The notes: a model not told the origin generated them from the sequence alone. Shown: positions 1 through 6,721, numbered from the stretch's first letter. The stretch: 7,511 nucleotides of DNA from JBGSYN01 sp964412385 (GCA_964412385.1 CAYPOV010000236.1:1-7511), one strand, 5' to 3'. Made by a program: numbers and translations.

Positions 1-273
1 GAGTTGAGCATGGAGAGACTATATACGGATAAAATGGCAATTGCAAGGAAAAAATACAGTCACAAGGAAGTTTTCTTATTGGAAGGAGATCTCGTTGCGT
101 TACTCCCGCGTTATAGATGCCTGGTCGCGTCCTGCCATAGGCCCTAGCTCTCAATTACATCCGACAATACCGCCGGAAAGGCAGCCGCTCGAGGGCGGAG
201 TTCTACGGTCGAACATTCATCTTGACGATGCAGGATCGATGCGGCCCAAGGCGGTCAGGTCCGGCGTATCGGC
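1..273. other. Gene-free left edge with outward promoter
   Basis: This stretch lies beyond the stop of the large secreted-protein gene and has no convincing coding region. It is AT-rich for the first 80 bases and GC-richer after that. It contains a minus-strand promoter candidate near its left end, described separately. It also contains a plus-strand TTG-initiated reading frame of 60 codons (95-277) preceded by AAGGAG. The product of that frame has no recognisable domain, so it is not annotated as a gene. A plus-strand frame open from the window edge ends with TAG at 142-144 and is likewise unrecognised. No clear rho-independent terminator for the large gene is visible here. Confidence 0.5.
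18..46 (-). promoter_or_regulatory. Sigma70-type promoter pointing out of the window
   Basis: Read on the minus strand, TTGCAA (46-41) and TATAGT (23-18) are separated by exactly 17 bases, a good match to the -35/-10 consensus. A minus-strand ATG begins at position 11, only six bases after the -10 hexamer and about where transcription would start. The gene it drives would lie left of the window. If that ATG is used, the transcript would be leaderless or nearly so. The promoter call rests on motif and spacing only. Confidence 0.45.
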
Positions 274-3200
274 CTAGGGACAGACGGGTAGCCAGAAATG
301 GCGATTGAACGAATTGTTGTTGAGGACCAATTCACCTTCCAAGTTCGACACGATGACCTTGCTCTCGAGTTGGTCCGAATTGCTGTCCGCAACGATGGTT
401 CGAACGATGCTCGCGGTTTGTCCGGCCGGAAGCCGTGGGATGGTTACGTCGACCCCGAGCCGCTCGAAAATCTGGGTCCATTGCCCTCCGTGGGTGACGC
501 TATACATAACAATCCCGTCGCTCACCAGAAGATCGGGACCGCCGTCCAAGTTGATCGATGAGAACCGGTCTGCAACTTCGAGGTTTTCTGCATCCGTGCG
601 GCCGTAATTGATGACATCACTTTCGATTGTGAATATACAGGTGCCACCACTGCTGCGCCGCATGATCAGTTCTTTAGTGTAGACACCGATATCAACGAAT
701 CTGCGGCGATCTCGGCTTTCATAGTGCTCGACGTCGATGCTGATTGTTTCCTCATCCGGGACGTCTTCGTCATCAGTTGAGTCGTCCGGCAAGCGCGCAG
801 TGTAAACGCCGATAACATCAAGCCGTTCTTCGCTGTCAATGTGCAGATAACCCTCGAACAAGGCCGTGCATGCCGGACATTCCTGCGCAAATCGCGATTC
901 AAAACGACTACAGCTTACCTGCCACGACTCGCTCGGATCTAGTAGCGCTGTACCAGCGTCGATAGAGGGCGGATAGTCCTCAAAAACGTTCGGCGCCGAT
1001 CCAAACTCTGGCCAACTCACCGAAAGCCTGGTCTCGACCAGCACAGGCTCGTCTTGGGGGTTTGTGATATTGATCGATGTTGCATAGTGCCCCTCATCAA
1101 TAACCGGCAATTCATCGAAGAGAAAGGCACCGACTTCGCTTGTGTCTCCACAAACAATTTTCGCTGATGATTGAAAGGGAAACTCAAAGCCAATAGGTAG
1201 CTCCGGCAATTCAAGTTTGAATACTGCCGGAGCCGAATCTGGTTCGCCCAGAAGTCGAACACCGCCGACCACGTACATCGTACCATCGACTGTTAGGGCG
1301 CTTGCCAACCCAAAGTCGTCGGTACCTGTACCAAGATAAACTAATTCCCCTGCAGCACGGCCATCATCAATGATCTCCGCCACAAAGATGTCGTCGTCGT
1401 GTGGGACCTCAGGTTCTGGCCCTACACTGGTCCATTCATCAGGAAATCGAAGCTTTGTATGGCCCGTAACAAAAATTCGTCGGTCAAAATCCACTTGAAT
1501 GTCATTCGCCCTTGCCTGGTTACCGATGCGCGCAGCACGGAGCAGTTCCTGGAGATCTCTATCCAGCACTGCAAAGTAACTGCCGCGATGCACTGAAGAG
1601 GCCTCCGAGGGCTGCAAGTCGACGAGAAAGGGAATGTCTTGTGGTAGTCCTGTGTTTGTATAGATGATGTCGCTATGCCCGGCTACGTAGATCCTGTTCC
1701 CCAACACTTTCACGGCGGTCAAAGTGTCGTTTTTAGAACCACCGAAGTATGTTGATGACAGTATTTCTTTGTCATCCATATCGATATTGACAATAATACC
1801 ATCAACACCAAGATTCTTTTGATCTTGAAAGCTCATATTATCTTCGAGGGTTTCTGGAAAGTTGTCCGAACTTGTAGATCCCACGATTGTTATTGTGGAA
1901 CCATCCACATCTGCATCATTAACAGAGTCATACAATTCACCGCCTAAGAAGGTCGAAAACTCAAGCTGAGGGTTCGCCCAAGTATTGTTCTGCTCCACGA
2001 GATCAAAGGTAAATTCTGCAAGGTACATATCACCTTCGCCCTGAAACGCAGCGATCGGATCGAATACCGGGAAGTTTGCTGATTCAGTCGTTCCCGCGAC
2101 CACGAGGCCATCAGACCCAAGGATTTCAACGAAGCTCACGTAATCTGTACCTGATCCTCCCAAATATGATGAAAAGGTTAGGGTAAGGTCGGCAGAAAAA
2201 CGGGCGATGAACGCATCAGCGAAACCTCCAATGAACGAAGACTGGAATGGGTTGAGGAGCGGTAAATCTGGGCCGGTCGTGACACCTCCGATGACTACGT
2301 TTCCTTGAAGATCAGTGTCAATATTGTCACAAATATAAAACTGCGACGCTCCAAAAAGCGTGTAGTTTCCCCAGACGCCGTCCTCGTCGATTCGTGCGAT
2401 AACACATTGGCTCTGTAATTGATCGTCAGCGGACAGACCATTGTCATCAATCCCTACGGCAACCACCCCTCCATCAAAGTGATCCACCACGTCCATGAAC
2501 ATATCGTTTCCGCCTGGAGCATTCTTGGTGAACTCTTTCTCCCAATCGACAACGAGGGGATCGATAACAAGGTCACGGCTGGTGTCATAGTCGCCGATGT
2601 GGAAGCCAATTTGGTGGTTGCCGAGATCGACAATCGCGCCATCAATGAGCTCGCGATCACCTTGATACTCTTGATAAATCGCCGGAACACTCAGTCGAAA
2701 TTGTTCTCCGTCGACGACAAAAGCAATTTCCTGCTGGTTGACAAGGTACAAACTATCTGCGTCCGACATGTCCAGAACGATTTCCGAAGGATTGCCGCCG
2801 GGCGCAACGACAAAATCGAGTTTTATCCCGTCTTCATGAATATTGGCGATGGCATCGATATGCGGATATAAGTCTTGGTATCGAACAGTCGTATATTGGC
2901 GAATGTATTCGAGCCATTCGGCTGGATTGCTACTGGCATAGATATTGGTGACGCTGCTGCGAAGCCCCTCACCGATCAACGTCGGACTCGGATTTGCCCC
3001 CGCAAAGCCCAGGACAATGTTATCAGAATTGCGTCGCGGCGCATGACGAAACGCTTCAATCACCTCCGTGAACACGCTCGATTGGAGTTTGTCGATGAGT
3101 GGTCGTTCAGGGGGATAGGCCTCCGCATCCCCTGCACGTGTTTGCGCAAACGTCAGGACGATTTCTTGATCCGCCACTGAGATAGCATAAGGCCCACCTC

Positions 3201-3381
3201 GCGACACGAACGCAAAACGCCGATCGGCCTGGCCTACATTTTGTTCGAAAAAAGGTGCCGTGCGAAAATTCTCGGCCACTATGTGCGGACGTTCGTTCGA
3301 GAGTTCCAAGGCGTTCGAGGCATTTAGCGTGGCCGACAACGATAGCAAACATATCGCCAAGAAGCGTCCGAACAGTGCCAT
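274..3381 (-). CDS. Secreted SBBP beta-propeller repeat protein
   Basis: The 1035-residue product looks like a large exported surface or extracellular protein. Residues 1-24 form a signal peptide (hydrophobic core LAICLLSLSA, likely cleaved near ASNA); there is no proper lipobox. Residues 43-275 resemble the DUF7948 domain that precedes SBBP repeats: FFEQNVGQ near 44, VRYQDLYPHID at 166-176, LDFVVAPG at 188-195 and LVIDPLVV at 271-278. About seven degenerate beta-propeller repeats follow (278-722), best seen in YLGGSGTDY (406), FLGGELYDS (478) and YFGGSKNDT (545), each followed by a (V/I)xGxT/S-like strand. Residues 740-888 form a separate domain with Cys744, Cys824, Cys835 and Cys838 and the signature LDVIGVYTA (854-862). 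The C-terminus (910-1035) looks like a DUF11/CARDB-type beta domain (IESDVINYG, LPAGQTASI). The start is supported by GGGAG seven bases upstream. No enzymatic residues or cell-wall sorting signal are seen. The biological role is unknown; adhesion or a matrix role is only a guess. Confidence 0.88.
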   Translation of the reverse strand: MALFGRFLAICLLSLSATLNASNALELSNERPHIVAENFRTAPFFEQNVGQADRRFAFVSRGGPYAISVADQEIVLTFAQTRAGDAEAYPPERPLIDKLQSSVFTEVIEAFRHAPRRNSDNIVLGFAGANPSPTLIGEGLRSSVTNIYASSNPAEWLEYIRQYTTVRYQDLYPHIDAIANIHEDGIKLDFVVAPGGNPSEIVLDMSDADSLYLVNQQEIAFVVDGEQFRLSVPAIYQEYQGDRELIDGAIVDLGNHQIGFHIGDYDTSRDLVIDPLVVDWEKEFTKNAPGGNDMFMDVVDHFDGGVVAVGIDDNGLSADDQLQSQCVIARIDEDGVWGNYTLFGASQFYICDNIDTDLQGNVVIGGVTTGPDLPLLNPFQSSFIGGFADAFIARFSADLTLTFSSYLGGSGTDYVSFVEILGSDGLVVAGTTESANFPVFDPIAAFQGEGDMYLAEFTFDLVEQNNTWANPQLEFSTFLGGELYDSVNDADVDGSTITIVGSTSSDNFPETLEDNMSFQDQKNLGVDGIIVNIDMDDKEILSSTYFGGSKNDTLTAVKVLGNRIYVAGHSDIIYTNTGLPQDIPFLVDLQPSEASSVHRGSYFAVLDRDLQELLRAARIGNQARANDIQVDFDRRIFVTGHTKLRFPDEWTSVGPEPEVPHDDDIFVAEIIDDGRAAGELVYLGTGTDDFGLASALTVDGTMYVVGGVRLLGEPDSAPAVFKLELPELPIGFEFPFQSSAKIVCGDTSEVGAFLFDELPVIDEGHYATSINITNPQDEPVLVETRLSVSWPEFGSAPNVFEDYPPSIDAGTALLDPSESWQVSCSRFESRFAQECPACTALFEGYLHIDSEERLDVIGVYTARLPDDSTDDEDVPDEETISIDVEHYESRDRRRFVDIGVYTKELIMRRSSGGTCIFTIESDVINYGRTDAENLEVADRFSSINLDGGPDLLVSDGIVMYSVTHGGQWTQIFERLGVDVTIPRLPAGQTASIVRTIVADSNSDQLESKVIVSNLEGELVLNNNSFNRHFWLPVCP

Positions 3382-3574
3382 TCTTGTTCTCCCGGATTTT
3401 GCGCCGCGACTGCTACGCTACATTGAGTTCCTTGTGTTGCCTCGACATTGGATCGTGATGCACCTTAAGACAAGTGCCGTGTTCTGACTGCTATTGTCCC
3501 TCCCATCAGGCTCGATTACCTTTGCCTTCTGCTGGATCAAGCCGGCATGTGAGTGATTGCGCAGGAGGCGAACA
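3382..3574. other. Divergent intergenic region
   Basis: This 193-bp region separates the start of the large secreted-protein gene (minus) from the MFS gene (plus) and must carry both promoters. GGGAG (minus, 3389-3393) serves the secreted-protein gene and AGGAGG (plus, 3563-3568) serves the transporter. I could not find a -35/-10 pair with consensus spacing for either direction, nor a convincing operator palindrome. Confidence 0.5.
3563..3568 (+). promoter_or_regulatory. Ribosome binding site of the MFS gene
   Basis: AGGAGG is a full anti-Shine-Dalgarno match, placed six bases before the ATG at 3575. It falls inside the longer reading frame that opens at a TTG at 3557, so the TTG start is unlikely and the ATG at 3575 is the true start. 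Confidence 0.8.
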
Positions 3575-4831
3575 ATGTCGGCAATGGCCAAAATCACGCT
3601 TATGTTTGTGGTCTTCGTCGATATTATTGGCCAGGGGCTGGTTTTTCCGATCATCAACTCGCTCATCATGCAGCCCGACTCGGGATTCCTTCCCGAGAAC
3701 ACAAGCACAGGCTTGCGCCATTTCAATTATGGCCTTGTGATCGGGATGTTTTTCCTCGCATGGTTTTTGGGCGTGGTGTATGTTGCCAAAGTTTCGGATT
3801 CGATCGGCCGCAAGAACGCCTTGCTCATCTGTCTTTTTGGTGCCCTCACGGGCTACGCGATCACGATTGCAGCCTTGTCTCTAAACAGCCTATGGCTGTT
3901 AATCCTCGGTCGTGTGATCACCGGCTTTACCGCCGGAAACCAACCGATCGCTCAAGCCGCGATGATCGACGGCAGCATTAATGAGGCCGACCGTGACCGC
4001 AACATGGGCTTCATCGTAACGGGCATCAGCTTCGGTCTAGTTGGCGGACCGATTATTGGCGGTGTCTTGTCCGATCCCGAGCTCTCGGGCAGTATCGCGA
4101 GTTTCAAGCTTCCGTTTTATGCGGCCTTCGTGCTGGTGCTCATCGCGATTGCACTTGTGTTGGTTTACTTTCGAGATATTCGAACCGAGCGCGCGCCCTT
4201 CGTATTCAGGCCGCGCGATATTACTGATAGCCTCTGGCGGGTGACCCAGCATCCGGTGGTGCTGCTGATCATGCCGGTCTATTCATTCTTCATGATCGCC
4301 AATGTGACGTTCTACATCTTTGTCGACAATTATCTCACAAGTGCATTTGGCTATGGTGTCGTGGGTGGCAGCGTCGCCATGCTGGTGATTGGTGTGGCTC
4401 TGGCGACGAGCAGCACGTTTTTGGTGAAGCCGGTTCAGGCCCGCTTCGACAAGCGCCCGATCATAGGTTCAAGCCTCGGGACCATGGTGATTTGCGCGCT
4501 GGCGTTCGCGCTGCTGCCCGTGGCCGTGTTGACCTATCTTCCGGTGTTCTTCTTCTATTTCTTTTTTGGTGTTGCCTATCCTTCCCTTCTCGGCATCTTT
4601 TCCAGTGCCGTAAGCGCCGAGGATCAGGGATGGGTCATGGGCGTGACGACGGCCGTATTTTGCCTAGCCGGCGGGATTATGTCGCTTCTTGGCGGCTGGT
4701 TGATGAGCCTCGACATCCGCTTACCGTTCTACATCGTGGCGGTGGCTGCGAGCTTCGGCCTTGTGATCTTGGCTTTGACTTGGGGCACAACGGCAATGCG
4801 TAAGCTCACGGCAAAGCCCCACCTTTTGTAG
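3575..4831 (+). CDS. MFS transporter, DHA1/TetA-like
   Basis: The 418-residue inner-membrane protein has about twelve hydrophobic segments (roughly 6-32, 53-70, 81-101, 105-125, 145-165, 178-199, 226-250, 262-284, 297-317, 320-344, 355-377, 382-403), the normal length and topology of the major facilitator superfamily. The loop between helices 2 and 3 carries MFS motif A in degenerate form (G66 to GRK at 78-80, with Asp75). Helix 4 has LGRVITGFTAGNQPIAQAAM (111-130), like the arginine-containing segment of TetA-type drug/H+ antiporters. GLVGGPIIGGVLSD (154-167) matches antiporter motif C. The likely role is proton-driven export of a small molecule, but the substrate cannot be read from sequence. 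It is transcribed alone: divergent from the secreted-protein gene and about 270 bp before ytoQ. No regulator gene adjoins it. The ATG at 3575 is chosen over an upstream TTG because of the AGGAGG. Confidence 0.9.
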   Translation: MSAMAKITLMFVVFVDIIGQGLVFPIINSLIMQPDSGFLPENTSTGLRHFNYGLVIGMFFLAWFLGVVYVAKVSDSIGRKNALLICLFGALTGYAITIAALSLNSLWLLILGRVITGFTAGNQPIAQAAMIDGSINEADRDRNMGFIVTGISFGLVGGPIIGGVLSDPELSGSIASFKLPFYAAFVLVLIAIALVLVYFRDIRTERAPFVFRPRDITDSLWRVTQHPVVLLIMPVYSFFMIANVTFYIFVDNYLTSAFGYGVVGGSVAMLVIGVALATSSTFLVKPVQARFDKRPIIGSSLGTMVICALAFALLPVAVLTYLPVFFFYFFFGVAYPSLLGIFSSAVSAEDQGWVMGVTTAVFCLAGGIMSLLGGWLMSLDIRLPFYIVAVAASFGLVILALTWGTTAMRKLTAKPHLL

Positions 4832-4836
4832 TACCG

Positions 4837-4864
4837 AATTTGACTACGAGCACCTGCTCAAATT
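4837..4864 (+). terminator. Inverted repeat after the MFS gene, possible terminator
   Basis: Five bases after the stop codon, AATTTGA (4837-4843) is perfectly mirrored by TCAAATT (4858-4864). An inner GAGC-acct-GCTC stem lies between them, so AATTT/AAATT and GAGC/GCTC could stack into one bulged hairpin. There is no downstream T-tract, so intrinsic termination would be weak; it may only protect the 3' end of the mRNA. Confidence 0.35.
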
Positions 4865-5088
4865 GAATGATTCGACCGGATTAGCGACCCCCTTGGAGTC
4901 GAGCGGGCCGATGGGTTCGAGGGAAAAGCTGTCGCCGAGCCGGCGGCGCCATAGGGAAAAATCGTGACTGATCTACCGGGCTCGGGCGTTGGCAGTAACG
5001 ATCATTCCGCGCCATGGCGGTCAGCGAGAGAGGTTGGTCTATGGACGCTTGGGGCGCAGCGTGTAGGTTTCGGTCATGGGCATGAGTG

Positions 5089-5093
5089 AGGAG
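5089..5093 (+). promoter_or_regulatory. Ribosome binding site of ytoQ
   Basis: AGGAG ends seven bases before the ATG at 5101. It lies within the N-terminal extension that would be coded from a GTG at 5086, so it favours the ATG. The ATG start also gives the usual YtoQ N-terminus (MAWSVYLSGEIHSDWR). Confidence 0.75.
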
Positions 5094-5100
5094 TGGTGTG

Positions 5101-5553
5101 ATGGCTTGGAGTGTTTATTTGTCGGGGGAGATCCATAGCGATTGGCGGCGCGAGATCATGGAGGGGGCGCGGGCGCGCGATTTGGATGTGGTTTTCTCAG
5201 GGCCTGTGACGGATCATGGAGCATCTGATGATTGCGGCGTGCGGATCTTGGGGACCGAAACGAGCAGCTTTTGGCATGACCACAAAGGGGCCAATCTCAA
5301 TGCCATCCGCACGCAGACCCTGATCCGCAAGGCCGATATTGTGGTGGTGCGGTTTGGTGACAAATACCGGCAATGGAATGCTGCCTTCGATGCCGGCTAT
5401 GCCCACGCGCTCGACAAGCCTCTGATTACTCTCCACGGGCCCGATCACGCCCATGCACTCAAGGAAGTCGACGCCGCGGCCAAGGCTGTCGCCGAGCAAC
5501 CTGCTCAGGTGGTCGAAATCTTGGATTATGTGATCAATGCCCGGCTGGCCTGA
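5101..5553 (+). CDS. ytoQ: YtoQ family protein
   Basis: The 150-residue cytoplasmic protein matches the YtoQ family in length and motifs. VYLSGEIHSDWR (5-16) is the family's N-terminal signature, followed by the strand-loop VVFSGPVTDH (30-39), KADIVVVRFGDKYRQWNAAF (77-96) and DAGYAHALDKPLITL (97-111). The pattern recalls the nucleoside 2-deoxyribosyltransferase fold: an N-terminal YLSG-type nucleotide-binding strand and a segment where that enzyme family has its catalytic glutamate (ExGxA). Here the equivalent position appears to be Asp97 in DAGYA. As far as I know the family has no established biochemical activity, so no reaction is assigned. The gene stands alone on the plus strand. Its stop lies seven bases from the stop of the convergent small membrane-protein gene, leaving no room for a separate terminator. 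A GTG at 5086 would add five residues but is disfavoured by the ribosome binding site. Confidence 0.88.
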   Translation: MAWSVYLSGEIHSDWRREIMEGARARDLDVVFSGPVTDHGASDDCGVRILGTETSSFWHDHKGANLNAIRTQTLIRKADIVVVRFGDKYRQWNAAFDAGYAHALDKPLITLHGPDHAHALKEVDAAAKAVAEQPAQVVEILDYVINARLA

Positions 5554-5560
5554 TTGAAGG

Positions 5561-5740
5561 TCAGTCGGCACTTTTCTTGAGCTGCGCGAACAGGCGGTAT
5601 GTCAGGGCGGCAACGCCGCCGCCTAGTAGGAAGCCGACACCGAGGCCCCACGGCACGCCGTTGATGCAGGCGATCAAATGCCCGATGAGGGCACCGAACA
5701 GGGCACGGACAAAGGGTGCGAGACAGCCCAATGCGGCCAT
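5561..5740 (-). CDS. Small hydrophobic membrane protein, 59 aa
   Basis: Direct translation of the minus strand gives a 59-residue frame starting ATG at 5740 and ending TGA at 5563-5561. A strong GGAGG lies at 5752-5748, seven bases before the ATG, which is the main reason to accept it. The product begins MAALGCLAPFVRALFGALIG and ends LFAQLKKSAD. It has two likely membrane segments (about 8-26 and 31-52) joined by a short loop around NGVPWG, a glycine-rich second helix (GVGFLLGGG) and a lysine-containing tail. By the positive-inside rule the C-terminus is probably cytoplasmic. The start lies 27 bp after the lysR stop on the same strand, so it is probably co-transcribed with lysR, and it converges with ytoQ. 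I recognise no family and assign no function. The codon content looks like that of its neighbours. Confidence 0.72.
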   Translation of the reverse strand: MAALGCLAPFVRALFGALIGHLIACINGVPWGLGVGFLLGGGVAALTYRLFAQLKKSAD

Positions 5741-5747
5741 GGTGTTT

Positions 5748-5752
5748 CCTCC
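5748..5752 (-). promoter_or_regulatory. Ribosome binding site of the small membrane protein
   Basis: GGAGG on the minus strand lies in the 27-bp gap between the lysR stop and the ATG at 5740, with seven bases to the start. It is the strongest single piece of evidence that the short frame is translated. Confidence 0.72.
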
Positions 5753-5767
5753 GAGCTTGATCGCCTC

Positions 5768-6637
5768 CTAGGCTGCGATCTTGGTGTCGCCGCTGATCTC
5801 TTGGCGCATGAAGCGGGCGAGCTCCGTAGTCAACCGGTCAGCGCCGCTCCGCACATAGAGGTTGATGGCGAAATCCGGCAAGGTGGGTAGCTCGGCTTTT
5901 CCTGTGAGGATCTCTAGATGATCGGGAATGCTCGATGCCATCAGTGCCGTAACGCCGATATCGGCCTCGACACTGGCCAGGAGCGGCTGCATTTCGCTGG
6001 TCTCGCAGCATGAGCGCCAGTCGCGGCCGATTTCCGCAAGCGCATCGACGATGACGGGGCGAAACACGCAACGCTCATCACCCAGGGAGATCGGCAGCGG
6101 GTCGCGAAGATGGGCATTGCCGCCCGGCGCTCCGATCCAAAGCAATCGTTCGGTCGCAAGTTTCTCACCCCAGAAATCGCATGTGCGCTCGGTGGTCAGC
6201 GTGAGATCGAGGCCGCCATTGCGGACCTGCTCCTTGAGGCGCAGGCTGATGCCGGTGGTGAGCGAGACCTGCACCCTTGGCCAGGCTTGCACAAAGCGCC
6301 GCAGGACCGGCGGGATATAGGGTGTGACAATGTCATGGGGCACGCCGAGGCGCACCTCGCCTTCGAAATCGGGCGCCATCATCAGGTTGAGAATTTCGTC
6401 ATTGATCTCGAGCAGCTTGAGCACACGGCCATGCAGACGTTCTCCGGCCATAGTGAGACGCATGCCGGTACGTTCGCGCTCGAAGAGCGAACGCTGGAGC
6501 TGATCCTCGAGCCGCTTGATGTGCTGACTGACGGCTGCCTGGGTAAGATTGAGACGCTGCGCTGCCGTCGTCATGCCGCCGGTCTCGGCAACCGTGACGA
6601 AGCTCCTCAGCAGGGCCGTATCGAGATTCTTGATCAT
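5768..6637 (-). CDS. LysR-type transcriptional regulator
   Basis: From the ATG at 6637 this is a 289-residue regulator of normal LTTR length. The N-terminal winged helix-turn-helix covers about residues 6-65: LLRSFVTVAETGGMTTAAQR (9-28), recognition helix LTQAAVSQHIKRLEDQL (31-47) and wing LFERERTGMRLTMAGERL (51-68). A linker helix follows to about 88, then the periplasmic-binding-like effector domain (from about 92: GEVRLGVPHDIVTPYIPPVL) to the end. The effector is unknown. The frame is open upstream, with possible starts at 6661 and 6676 and no strong ribosome binding site for any of them. I prefer 6637 because LTTRs normally begin a few residues before LLRSF and because a 6676 start would put the initiation codon inside the predicted operator. 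It is divergent from the DUF1127 gene, its likely target, and followed by the 59-aa membrane protein gene. Confidence 0.92.
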   Translation of the reverse strand: MIKNLDTALLRSFVTVAETGGMTTAAQRLNLTQAAVSQHIKRLEDQLQRSLFERERTGMRLTMAGERLHGRVLKLLEINDEILNLMMAPDFEGEVRLGVPHDIVTPYIPPVLRRFVQAWPRVQVSLTTGISLRLKEQVRNGGLDLTLTTERTCDFWGEKLATERLLWIGAPGGNAHLRDPLPISLGDERCVFRPVIVDALAEIGRDWRSCCETSEMQPLLASVEADIGVTALMASSIPDHLEILTGKAELPTLPDFAINLYVRSGADRLTTELARFMRQEISGDTKIAA

Positions 6638-6673
6638 GCCGTCGTGCCTATAACGTTCCATGATTGATGACAT

Positions 6674-6696
6674 CATAATAATTCGTTTTCATTATG
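6674..6696. promoter_or_regulatory. LysR-type operator, CATAAT-N11-ATTATG
   Basis: CATAAT (6674-6679) and ATTATG (6691-6696) form a perfect 6-bp inverted repeat separated by 11 bases, so T6679-N11-A6691 fits the LTTR T-N11-A box exactly. It lies in the shared upstream region of lysR and the divergent DUF1127 gene. The centre (6685) is about 65 bp before the start site expected from TTGACT at 6716-6721, the usual position of an LTTR recognition site at an activated promoter. Binding by the adjacent regulator is inferred. Confidence 0.65.
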
Positions 6697-6715
6697 CCGT
6701 CAAACCCATCATGTG

Positions 6716-6721
6716 TTGACT
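6716..6721 (+). promoter_or_regulatory. Candidate -35 element for the DUF1127 gene
   Basis: TTGACT is one base from the TTGACA consensus. At 17-bp spacing the -10 position reads GCTTTC (6739-6744), a poor match, which would fit a promoter that needs an activator. No better -10 was found at adjacent spacings. Confidence 0.35.

Larger units (their letters stand above)
4832..5100. other. Intergenic region before ytoQ
   Basis: No gene is supported here. Just after the MFS stop lies an inverted repeat, described separately. A second GC-rich hairpin, GTCGCCG-agc-CGGCGGC (4931-4947, one G-T pair), is followed by AGCTTTTCCC on the minus strand, but no minus-strand gene lies upstream of it to terminate. 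A minus-strand frame from 5079 reads MTETYTLRPKRP and then stops; this is too short to interpret. The ytoQ promoter should lie here, but no consensus -35/-10 pair was found. Confidence 0.45.

Noticed and set aside
3..144. Plus-strand frame open at the left edge (contains MERLYTDKMAIARKKYSHKE), as the end of an upstream gene
   Set aside because: No family recognised and it overlaps a good promoter pointing the other way; chance openness cannot be excluded.
2419..2871. 150-codon plus-strand frame inside the secreted-protein gene
   Set aside because: It is antisense to the well-supported 1035-aa frame, has no recognisable domain and no convincing ribosome binding site; it is a shadow.
3557..3574. 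N-terminal extension MRRRRT of the MFS protein from a TTG start
   Set aside because: It would place the AGGAGG ribosome binding site inside the coding region; the arginine run is simply the translated Shine-Dalgarno sequence.
4931..4947. GC-rich hairpin followed by TTTT on the minus strand as a terminator
   Set aside because: No minus-strand gene lies upstream of it, so there is nothing for it to terminate.
5036..5085. Minus-strand start MTETYTLRPKRP followed by a stop, as a possible gene remnant
   Set aside because: Only a dozen residues, no continuation found in other frames and no ribosome binding site; not enough to call a pseudogene.
5197..5571. 124-codon minus-strand frame opposite ytoQ
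   Set aside because: It is antisense to a recognised family protein and overlaps the start region of nothing else; no independent support.
6110..6667. 185-codon plus-strand frame opposite lysR
   Set aside because: It is entirely antisense to an LTTR with a clear helix-turn-helix; long antisense frames are expected in GC-rich coding DNA.
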